DNA of 64,000 nucleotides from Epiperipatus broadwayi (Eukaryota > Onychophora > Udeonychophora > Euonychophora > Peripatidae), in the NCBI GenBank assembly GCA_028023455.1, contig JAQFVV010001043.1, positions 60,539 to 124,538 of the forward strand. The letters run 5' to 3'. Below the pieces are notes generated by a model. The model saw nothing but the letters and a program-made list of their open reading frames with translations, was not told the origin of the DNA and made no database searches. Positions within the stretch are counted from its first letter, which is position 1. Every line of letters starts with the position of its first letter. The position numbers were made by a program, and so were the translations under genes. Shown here one piece after another: positions 24,921 to 35,909 of this stretch.

Positions 24921-25029
24921 CAAAGCTAGGGCTGTAATGAAAATTGTTTTGTCTCAAATAATGAGATTGTGAACACGTTATTACTTGAGACAAAACAGTT
25001 TTTCCTTACGGCCTGGATCTAGCCTTGAT
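24921..25029. repeat. Imperfect hairpin
   Basis: CAAAGCTAGGGCTGTAATG and TTGTTTTGTCTCAAATAAT pair with ATTACTTGAGACAAAACAGT and the GGATCTAGCCTTG block. Arms are about 45 bp around a loop of roughly 15 bp. Probably a small inverted-repeat element. Confidence 0.6.
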
Positions 25030-25683
25030 AATGATGAATTTCATTTCATTAAAAACCTTGCAATTTAAACAAAAATAATTAACAAAAATAATAAACGGTA
25101 TGACCCTCAAAAGAATTTAATTTCATTATATAAATGTGAAAATCATCTTTATAATACATATATCGTGGAATATTCTCCGCAAGCATTATTAGTGAATAAC
25201 TGTCATAGAAAAACATCCAGCTCTCATTTTTATAATTACTTTTTATTAATTTTAACATGACATAACGTAATTTATGAAAGATACACACGTGATATTAAAT
25301 AATAATGTATTATAAAATTTCTCATATAATATACAAAAATATAAAAAAAATGAAATTCTATTTGTATATATTTTAATATTATTGAGACAAAACTATAATC
25401 TATTTTTTGTATTATAAACGAGATTAATGTTTACTTATTTTATTGCATTTTGTAATTTCAAAAAGAAAAGCTACTAAAATAATTATAAATTACTAAACTA
25501 TATGTTTACCGTTACATAATACTGATGAAGTAAGTATTTATTCTAAATATGAAATGAAGATTATCACACACACATTATAGTAAAATTGATAATAATAAAA
25601 ATAATATGCATTTAATTTTTATAAGCCTTCATCAGTTACATACTTGATCCCATCCAGTTATAAAGTCCTATAGAAATTGTCAT

Positions 25684-25823
25684 AAAAATACCGGTAGTAC
25701 GTCTTGCGTTGTTAGCCGAGAGGTATCGCAGCTGCCATGCAAGCAAGTAGTTGGTTGCAGACGGTTGTGGGTTCGCGTCCCGGCCGATGCTATGACACAT
25801 GGAAAAAAAAAAATACCGGTAGT
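25684..25823 (+). mobile_element. tRNA-derived SINE with 15-bp target site duplication
   Basis: AAAAATACCGGTAGT is present at 25684-25698 and 25809-25823. Between them is a roughly 110-bp body with TTAGCCGAGAGGTATC (A-box-like) and GGGTTCGCGTCCC (B box), then GGCCGATGCTATGACACATG and an A-run. The identical duplication and tail show a LINE-mobilised SINE of recent age. The head looks derived from a class II (Ser/Leu-type) tRNA. A related copy is at 35167-35273 on the other strand. Confidence 0.85.
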
Positions 25824-26670
25824 CATCTAGGATATTTTAAATGCTCCAATAATTAACTTCTATGATTATGCTAAAAAAATACAGTTGTTTTTTGTCTTGA
25901 TATCATGGTTGGGATTGATGTTATCGTTTTATCATGCATAACGCTGAAGAATGTAAATAAAAACAGTTATCAAAAGTCATAACATACATTTCATTTATTA
26001 CTAATAAGATCGTTGTTCTTATTCCATAGACCTTTACACTTCTTTCTCAAATATATTCTGATTAAGTTCATATTTTTTGGTACAAAGACGAATATTCTAA
26101 ACATATTATATATTTCACAATAAAATTATTTTCTTATCTTATGGTATCAGATTTATATAAAAATAATAGTTGCCATTTTTATAGGAACTCTGAACATGAT
26201 TACTTCTTTATCTGTAAAAACATAATAGTACCTTGGGAGGACATACAAACGTAATAATCCAGTAAAATATTCACATTACTGATCTATTTTAAAATATTAT
26301 ATTAATTACTTTAATAACTGAAAAGTTAATTTTAATGATCCATCCACTTTCCCTATTATAAATTTATCTAAAAATAATAACCAAATTTAAAAGGAAGCAG
26401 TTATAACTATGTACTTCTAAAAAAAATAATATATAAAATTTTATCTAATTAGACCTTTTCTCATTAAGCCAATCCAATAACAAGAATAAAGATGTAACAT
26501 ATGATAATGCGTAAAATAAAAATAAATGTAGGCTGTAATATAAAATCAGTTTAAACCTATAGTAATTATAAATACCATTATTTTCTAATTATTTCTTTAT
26601 AAATAAATAAAAAGAAAGAACTATATATATATTATTCGATGTCTATTTTTTATATAATATGTAATTATAT

Positions 26671-27048
26671 AAATACAGTAATTAAGTAATTAAAGATTTT
26701 AGCCACTTAAAATCGCTTTCGATTATCCTAGTAATTTTTGTCAACTAACACTTTGCAAGGCTAACCACCCAATTCCATGATCTTAACATTTGCGCGTGCC
26801 TGTTAATTAAGTCATGCATGCAGCAAACGTTAAGATCACAGAATTTTGGGAAGGTTAGACTTACAAAGTGTTAGTTGACAAAGCTTACTAAGATTAAGTC
26901 ATGACTTAATTAACATGCAGGCAATAAAAGTTCAGATCATGGAATTGTGGGAAGGTTAAACTTTTAAAGTGTTTGTTGACAAAGATTACTAGGATAATCA
27001 AAAGGGCTCCTAAGTGGATATTTTTTTTAATTATCTAATTACAGTATT
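26671..27048. mobile_element. Fold-back element with about 145-bp inverted arms and a third internal unit
   Basis: The left arm (26671-26815) runs from AATACAGTAATT to TAATTAAGTCATG. It is the reverse complement, with mismatches, of the right arm 26900-27048, which ends CTAATTACAGTATT. Between them is an additional unit (CAGCAAACGTTAAGATCAC... GTTAGTTGACAAAGC) homologous to the right arm, so the core segment occurs three times. No coding potential. The end of the same family recurs near 50740-50835. Confidence 0.75.
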
Positions 27049-27576
27049 CATAAATATTTAATAGTTTGAAGAATAAGATAAATATTTATTTACATAATGA
27101 AATGTACAAAAAGTTACATAAAAACTGAAATGTTGATTGGTTGTAATTACTTAGAAATAAATAAACCAAAAGTGATAGAATGCTTGGTAAATATAAAGAA
27201 GTAAATTAGCTTGAGGAGACTGGTTATAGTGAAATATGATGGCTAAATTCTCATTTATATTATACATTTTCTTAATTTTTTATTAAGTGAAATGTTGAGG
27301 TTCAGTAATAATATTACATTGCATCTATTTATAGAGAGTGCATGAAAGGAAGGACATTAAGTTTATAGTTAAAGTTTAATCAGTTTCAATAATTTATAAA
27401 GTTATAAGATGTTACAAGCTTTATTACATTAAGTCATATGACATCTGACTTGATTTTTTTTATCATTTTAAAGTTATAAGATATACATCATTTTTAAATG
27501 TAAATAAACTGTAAAAATAATTTAATAATTTTAACATATGTAATTAAGGAAAATATTTTATTTAAAAATACACACG

Positions 27577-27607
<31 letters not shown>

Positions 27608-28280
27608 TCACTAGATGGAGCTTTACCAATATCCCACTATCAAGCTTTGTTTACATAAATGCAGAGATAGATAGAATTCAATATCTCTTTCAAATTGTTT
27701 CCAACCTTTAAACCATGGTTTCAAGCTAGTTGGCTCACGTCAGTAAAGGGTAGGAAGACCAGAAACTAGATCTAAACTCCAACTCTACTAAACAGCATTT
27801 ATGAAACATGTTTCTATCAGTTTGAAAGCATGAATTTTTCAGATACGTAAATATTTTCAAATCCAGTCAAACAAACCAGATAGCTATATTGGTCTAAATT
27901 CAGTTCAGTTTCACCATATAGTAAAAGCCTCTGCAATCTATATCATTTCAAAAACCCTTAAGGGTGCATTTATGATAAACAAAACAAGTTCAAATTTTGT
28001 AACTTGCTATAGCTTGCATTTTATGTTCATTAGATGGAGCTTTACCAATAGCCCACTATCAAGCTTTGTTTACATAAACACTGGGAGAGATAGAATTAAA
28101 TATCTCTTTCAAATTGTCTCCAACCTTTAAACCATGGTTTCAAGCTAGTTGGCTTACGTCAGTAAAGGGTAGGAAAAACAGAAACTGGATCTAAACTCCA
28201 ACTCTACTAAACAGCATTTATGAAACACATTTCTATCAGTTTGAAAGCATGAATTTTTCAGATATGTAAATATCTTCACA
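27608..28280 (+). repeat. ~418-bp satellite, array 1 (about 1.6 monomers)
   Basis: Monomers begin CACTAGATGGAGCTTTACC at 27609 and (with one change) at about 28028. They share blocks such as ACCATGGTTTCAAGCTAGTT and TCAGTTCAGTTTCACCATAT. The second monomer is cut short. The array begins directly after a (CA)n(TA)n run at 27573-27607 and stops directly before another at 28276-28305. Confidence 0.85.
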
Positions 28281-28384
28281 CACACACACATATATATATA
28301 TATATGTTATAACAAATTTACTCTTAAATCATGAGCTTCACATTACCTTAAATGACAAAAATTTGCCAGCTTTCACACCAACTA

Positions 28385-29646
28385 AATCACTTTAACAGGG
28401 GTCCTCACTTAGTGGCATCTTATTCATTTTATATATAAATCCCCTCCTTGTTCAACTACAACAGGCATTTGAGGGAATGGAGATCCCAGGAACAGGTCAA
28501 AAATTGACCTGCATTGCATACATGGATGATATTACAGTTTTCCTGTCATCAAAAAAGCAGATACCAAAACTACAGATGATTTTAGAAGAATACTCAAGGA
28601 ATTTAAACTAGGTTTCAATCCAGAATAAACAGCAGAATGGACCATATTTATGGGAAGGCCATATACATCCAATTTCCAGGCAAAGAAAGGCTCATTCCTT
28701 GGGTTTCCATTCCATCTGGGGACTAGTGACATGGGATGTCATTTGCAGAACAAATTGAAAAATATAATCCAGCAAATAGCAGACTCTCCAGCCAATACCT
28801 ATATGTCAGTATATTCTAAGATTCAATTAATTAACAGTTTGATGATGATTAAGATAGTTTACTTACGCCAGTGGTTGCTTTCTCAAAGGCTTTTATCTCT
28901 AAAATTAAGACCATTTGCAATCAGCTACTATGGCCAAAGAAAGTCGTGGCAATATCAATGCCAAAACTATGTCAACCACTGAATAAAAATGTTTTGGGTT
29001 ACATGATATTTGTATTTTTGACAAACAGAGAATGAGAAACAATTTCCAAAAATTAAGCAGCTCATAGAAGTCATTCCAACTGATAAACCACCACCAAAAA
29101 TTATCATACTTTGAACAATTAATATATCATTTTAAAACAGAATCAAAAATCCCAGAGCAATTTATTAATAAGTACAAATACTAGGAAATTTATGAACTAA
29201 TAAATGAAGATAATAATACAATTGCTTTGGAACTGATACTGGGAATTAATAATAAACAACTGGTTAAAAGATATAAATGATAAGTCTTAGAACCAACGTT
29301 TTTCAAATTTTTGATAAAACTTAATTTATCTGCATTACATACCACATATTTTCTTTGCCATAAAAGATTGTATACATCAATTGATCCCTTTTGTGGGTTA
29401 TGCCACCAAGCTGTGGAAACCCTATCACATTTGATATATCACTGTGAGGGACTTAGTCAGATAAGAAATCTGATAACTAGCAATTACAGGAAGTCTAATG
29501 TAACAATGCATCGATTAATTTTTACATTTAGAGAAGGATTAACACTAAGTGTCAGGGCAGCAACCTCTGTGCTATATGCATACTGGTGTACTAGATGTAC
29601 ATTCCTAATTGGCAACAATTCCAGGAGGCATCCAACTACTTTTTAA
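28385..29646 (+). pseudogene. Tx1/L1-like LINE reverse transcriptase and C-terminal region, degenerate
   Basis: Starting inside reverse transcriptase, the plus strand reads QGSSLSGILFILYINPLL (RT motif 4 region) and then CIAYMDDITVFLSS, the YxDD catalytic box in YMDD form. A stop and frameshift near 28610 lead to a second frame at 28650-28982 containing KGSFLGFPFHLG and KIQLINSLMMIKIVYLRQWL, the thumb region. After further breaks, 29311-29646 encodes the C-terminal CGLCHQ...LSHLIYHC zinc-binding motif. In life this enzyme copies LINE RNA at a nicked target. The copy is 5'-truncated, starts about 80 bp past a (TA)n run, and its 3' tail ends at 30305. Confidence 0.75.
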
Positions 29647-30305
29647 AATAAACTTGTAATGATACAGAAAAGGAATAAGACACTGGCCAGACCTGACATT
29701 TATTCAGCAATCTGGTCATTACTTAAGATTAAATCAATGTTATAGTGACAAAAATGATAAAACTCTTAGGAACCGGTATAGTGTGTTTTTTTTTTTTTGA
29801 AAACCTGAAATCTTGCAACATCGGTAAATTTTGGGAATAGGACACATTTAAAAGAAACATAGGACCAAAGCTTGGGAGTTAGATGTAATAAGATCTTTGT
29901 AACACCAGTTTGAACATTGTAAGTTGGAAAAATTAAACATTATAAACTTAGAAGGATACACATGGCAAATTAGCAACAAGGACAATTTAACAACAATTAT
30001 TCCCTTCTGTTATAAGTGATTGATTTGTTAATGGGGTTCAAATGATAAATTATATTTGACCCATTTGGGACATAAAATAAAATAAAAATTGTGTTATAAC
30101 ATTTGGATTGTTGAGCTAGGCAGAATGGACAATCCAGGATATTATATGTAGACAAGAACTATGTTTTAAGCTCATGTAAATCCAGAAAGAATTCTGTCAA
30201 AAATGACAATGTAAATGTTAAAATTTGTAATCAACTTGTAGCAGTTAATTTACAATGTAACCACTAATGTTGTATTCTTTTGAGACAATAAAGGCCTTTT
30301 GAAAC
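29647..30305 (+). other. 3' untranslated region of the Tx1-like LINE
   Basis: Non-coding sequence following the ORF2 relic. It ends in GACAATAAAGGCCTTTTGAAACAT immediately before the AAT tract (split here: AATAAAG then GCCTTTTGAAACAT). A near-identical ending occurs at 33350-33378, which supports a real element terminus. Confidence 0.6.
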
Positions 30306-30532
<227 letters not shown>

Positions 30533-31918
30533 TTCAATTCAATTCTTTATTTATTTAATATACATATCAACAGCATTTAGCCAATTATAGATTGCACAGT
30601 AATGTCATTATTAAATACAAATCTAAATAAGCATTAAAAAAAATAATACCAATAAAATAAAAAAACAATAAAATGCACAAATAAATAAAAAGGCAATATA
30701 TCAAACGAAATTAAGGATAATATTTTTTTATGAGGACTTTAGTGAATTGTTTAAAATCCAAATTAAAAATATCTTCATTACCAAAATCTTTGTTATAAGT
30801 TCTAGGTAAACGAGATAAAGGGGAAAATCTTAATACATCAGATTTACAAATTTTCAATTCAAAAATATTGTGAGTACTAGTATTATAATTCTGTTTCTTA
30901 ATACCTAAATTAGAAAGCAAATTAGATACAGAAATATTCTGGGAAATAAATTTATGAAGAAGCTTGAGATCTCTTGTTTTTCATCTCAGCAGTAAATCAA
31001 TATAGTGTTCATTACCTAAACTATTCAATTTTGCAAATTTGTCAAAAACAGACTGAATTCTTATGATATCTGTCCTGTTATGAGGACTCCATATAATTGA
31101 ACCATACTCCAAGATGGGAAGAACTAAGGATATAAAAAGTTTAATCTTTGTAAATTTATTAAATGCTTTTCCATATCTGTAAATAGCTCCTACAATTTTA
31201 AGAGATTTATTCACCATAAAATTAATGTGATTATGAAAAGACCCATTATTGGAAAATATTATTCATAGATCTCTTTGATGATCATTTGTTATAATTTTAG
31301 AATCACCCATATAGTAGGAAAACCTTAAGATTTCAGATTTTCTAGAGTAAGAGACAATGGAGCACTTATCCATATTTATATCTATATAATTATATTCACA
31401 CCTCTTCAAGAAATTATCTATATCACTTTGAAGTAAAAAATAGTCATTAATGGAATAAATATGCCTAAAAATTTTGCAATCATCTGCATAACATAGAAGA
31501 TGTGAAAATTTAATGCATGTTTTTAGGTCATTAATGTATACATTAAATAATAAAGGTGCAAGAACACTGCCTTGAGGCACCCCAGTGAAGCAATAATATG
31601 GTAATGACAATTTATTATTAAACCTCATACAAGACATTCTATCCTTAAGAAAAGAGTCAAACCAATTAATTAATAATTTGGAAAAACCTAACCTACAAAG
31701 CTTCTGAAGAAGAATCTTATGATTAACTCTACCAAAAGCCTTGGACATATCAAAATAAACAACATCTAACCTAGATTGATACTCATTTGAGTTTAAAATG
31801 TGATCAAAAATAGGTAGCACATTTGTTTCAATGGACCTATTAGGTAAAAATCCATGCTGCTCTAGTGCCAAAACTTTAGAGACATCTAAGATAATTTTAT
31901 TATATAAACATCTTTAAA
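30533..31918 (-). pseudogene. Jockey-like LINE: reverse transcriptase and 3' end, 5'-truncated
   Basis: Minus-strand reading starts near 31915 and gives RT in order: YNKIILDVSKVLALEQHGFL, then VYFDMSKAFGRVNHKILL (catalytic Asp motif), then GVPQGSVLAPLLFNVYINDL, then LLCYADDCKIF with an intact YADD box. A frame of 202 codons (31263-31871) covers these. A shift near 31262 leads to 30981-31217 (LPILEYGSIIWSPHNRTD) and then, after a stop, to 30711-30978 (KDFGNEDIFNLDFKQFTK) with the ORF stop at 30711-30713. The 3' UTR ends at GAATTGAATTGAATT next to AAT units. Upstream it is cut off at the AAT tract starting 31939. All RT catalytic residues remain but the frame is broken, so it is dead. Confidence 0.85.
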
Positions 31919-31938
31919 ATATTTGAGCAACAGTGTGT

Positions 31939-32189
<251 letters not shown>

Positions 32190-32190
32190 C

Positions 32191-33012
<822 letters not shown>

Positions 33013-33375
33013 TTGGGAAAATTAAACATTATAGATGGATGTTGCTTTGTTATATGTACAATATTCATTTTTGTTGATGGCTTACTCAATTTATCTACTA
33101 GAGAGTTATGCTTTACAAAAACAAACAGCTCCAGACCCACACTACCTTAATTGAATGAGGATATAATCATTTTGTAGTATCATTCGAAACAATTGAGATT
33201 GAATCCAACACTGGAATCATTTCATTCAAGTGCCATACCATTCTAATCCATTAAATCCATTAATGGACAATTGAATTAAGTGGAGAACTGTACTTGTAGT
33301 AATAATTGTAACATTTGTTTCTTGATGTACTGATGTAACCACTTTTCTTAAGTACAAATAAAGTTTGCTTTGAAA
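33013..33375 (+). mobile_element. Orphan LINE 3' tail
   Basis: Non-coding 360 bp ending AATAAAGTTTGCTTTGAAAC then ATAATAAT. The end matches that at 30285-30308, so this is probably the 3' untranslated end of a related LINE, severely 5'-truncated. Confidence 0.5.
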
Positions 33376-33611
<236 letters not shown>

Positions 33612-33949
33612 CAACTGCTAAAAAGAGAAAAGTCATCATGAAATAAGTATAAGAATTTTATAAAAAATACTCTAAAATAAAAAAAAAAAACATTATCCCT
33701 ACAATTACTGCATTGTCTCAGATTTTAAGTATTTTTAATGATCATTATACATCACATGATCATCATTTCTTATGCTTTCTCATAACTGTTGTAGAGAGTT
33801 TTGTATGTTTTATTTTTAATGACTTGAACCTTGCAGTTATTTTTATGAAATATTGAAAATCTCCAAGAAGTGTTGCAAAAATATATTTTATTAAAAAAAG
33901 AAATAAAAAACTGTTTGCAAAACTATATACCACATGTCTAAATAAATAA
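33612..33949. other. Non-coding spacer
   Basis: AT-rich, nothing recognised between the microsatellite and the RTE relic. Confidence 0.5.
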
Positions 33950-35160
33950 TAAAGATGCAGTAAATGATGGCAACAGTATAGTAGTAATATTGATATTTAA
34001 TAAATTTGATAAAATATTAGAAATTACAAACCTATCATTATTTTATCAGTTCAAAGCAAAATCTTCACCAAGACAATTACAACTCCTCTAAAGCATCTAC
34101 AAAGAACATTAGATTCTAATGAATAAGGTTGAATTGACAGTTATTTATTCATGTATGGCAAAAAGTTATCTAAAAATCAATGGAAATGATTTGCTGCTTT
34201 AATTTGTATTCGTATATTATGAAAAGGCATTTGATTCCATAATCATTTCTACACTGATTAAAGTTTTTGATCATCAATATATGAGCTAAGATATTGTTAT
34301 ATTTGGAAGTATATTTATCAATGTGCAACAACAGTTATTAGATTGCATGGTGATACTAAAATTTTAAAACCGAGAAAAGTATATGTCAATGTGATTTTTA
34401 AGAGAATAAATGGAGATTATTTAAGTTATGTAAATATTCTGATGATAGAGTTGTTTTTGCAAATTTTGCTTTAGAACTTTAGATATATTACAATAATTAT
34501 TAAATGAAAATAAGAAAGTAGGATTAGAATTAAATACTAAAAAGTCTAAAATAATGTTCAACAGATTTTTCAGAGGATATTAATCATTGACAATCATGAA
34601 ATGGAAGAAGCTAACAGCTACAAATAACACATTTCTATTTTTAATGCATTTAAGAAACATAAGTGAATAAAGTAATATTAGAATCAAACTTGGATGAAAT
34701 GCTTTTTTCTAAATATAAATTAATATTAAAACATGTCTTTATGTTTGAAAAGTAAGGTTGTTTATATAACTGTTATATCACATCTTACTCATGAGTATGG
34801 GATTGGAGCACTAACAGAAAAGCAATTTTTAGAAACTTCAATCAATTCAATTCAATAAAGTACATGAAGTTTTACATTAGGAGTAACAAAATGAGATCAG
34901 AATATATGGATGTAAGAACAAATGGTAAAGGAAGCTGGATTTGATATATTACTTATTGGATTACAAGGGATTATAAGAAAAACCTAGAATGAAACAATAA
35001 GATTGTTGAATAAAATAAAAAAGTTCACTAGTAAAATGTGGATAAAATAGGCTATGCATTGGAGATAGTGATTGATAATTGTGGAAAATGATATAAATTG
35101 GAGAATTTATTGAAACAATAAAAAATAAAGCTATTCGAATGATAAATTGTTCTAGAGTCA
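33950..35160 (+). pseudogene. RTE-type LINE, heavily degraded reverse transcriptase copy
   Basis: Nucleotide landmarks match the better-preserved copy at 59461-60955 in order: the block with GATAAAATATTAGAAATTAC (34008), TTATGAAAAGGCATTTGAT (34217; YEKAFD, RT motif with catalytic Asp), the AAAGTCTAAAATAATGTTCA block (34541) and GAAGAAGCTAACAGCTACAA (34603). Many small indels and stops have destroyed the frame. The 3' end is not clearly defined; the similarity fades before the SINE at 35167. Confidence 0.6.
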
Positions 35161-35166
35161 CGTTAT

Positions 35167-35273
35167 GTTTTTTTTCTTCTCATATGTCAAAGCATCGGCC
35201 GGGAAGCGAACCCGCGAACCCGGGGCAACTGCTTGTAAGGAGGCTGTGCTGGCCACTCGGCCACCAACGCTAA
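35167..35273 (-). mobile_element. tRNA-derived SINE, second copy
   Basis: On the minus strand GCGTTGGTGGCCGAGTGG gives a class II tRNA-like A box, and GGGTTCGCTTCCC is the B box. Then come GGCCGATGCTTTGACATATG and a short A-rich tail. Head, B box and tail align with the SINE at 25699-25808, but the middle differs (ACAAGCAGTTGCCCCGGG here), so the two are different subfamilies. No clear target duplication seen. Confidence 0.75.
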
Positions 35274-35424
35274 CAGTTTACAATTTTTTCTAGAAAATGT
35301 TCAATTTGAGTTTTTTTCCATCTTCATTTAATCATGTGTTGACATTGAAACTACTTCCATTTAAGTAAATGTATAATATATATATATATATATATTCCTG
35401 CATTTAAATAAATGTAGTATATTG

Positions 35425-35480
35425 ATATTAAAAGTTTTTAACACGGATGAACCCGCAAAATATGTATTTTATATATATAT
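35425..35480 (+). repeat. Terminal fragment of the fold-back family seen at 62.7-64 kb
   Basis: TTAACACGGATGAACCCGCA followed by AAATATGTATTTTATATATA matches the ends at 62826, 63050 and 63750. Confidence 0.6.
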
Positions 35481-35781
35481 ATTCCTTTATTAAAAAATAA
35501 TTTGAATAAAATTTCATTTTATGATTTTTTTTTTTTAAAAAAGAGCTTTTTAAATTGTATCAACTATTGACCAATTGGCGAAAAACTTATATTCCTAAAA
35601 AAAAATCGATAATACTATTGGCTTCGTTACATATACTTATTTATAATATATTTTTACAATAAATTTTGCAATTATAATTTGATTTACATATTTTTATTTC
35701 AAATATTGGCTTTTATATACAAATACATAAAATAATACAATGTAATTGCTATTAATTAAACTTTTATTTTTTTTATTTCAG

Positions 35782-35909
35782 CGGGTGGTTGTTTGATATG
35801 GTGTTTTAGAAAGAATGACGGAATGTCATTTGAAGGTTTCCCTGATGGAACTCCTTGTGGCAATCAAAGTCAACACTACTGTTTAAACCGAAAGTGTACA
35901 AAAGTTTAA
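35782..35909 (+). CDS. Terminal exon of an ADAMTS/reprolysin-like metalloprotease (cysteine-rich domain)
   Basis: A strong acceptor (a run of T then TTTATTTCAG) ends at 35781. The exon begins with the last two bases of a codon, then encodes 41 residues starting GGCLIWCF, with GFPDGTPCGNQ and HYCLNRKC, and stops at 35907-35909. The C..C...DGTPCG....C....C spacing is the ending of the ADAMTS-type cysteine-rich domain, found in secreted zinc metalloproteases including arthropod saliva and venom enzymes. This module follows the catalytic domain and helps substrate binding. AATAAA signals directly overlap and follow the stop (about 35908-35918), so this is the last exon. The catalytic exons (HExxHxxGxxH) are not visible upstream in this window. 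It could be a live gene's last exon or an isolated relic; the reading frame, splice site and poly(A) signal are all intact. Confidence 0.7.

Noticed and set aside
24921-25029. microRNA precursor
   Set aside because: Arms are imperfect with several bulges and no evidence of expression; better explained as an inverted-repeat element.
25699-25808. A functional tRNA gene
   Set aside because: A and B boxes are present but no clean cloverleaf; target duplication and A-tail show it is a SINE.
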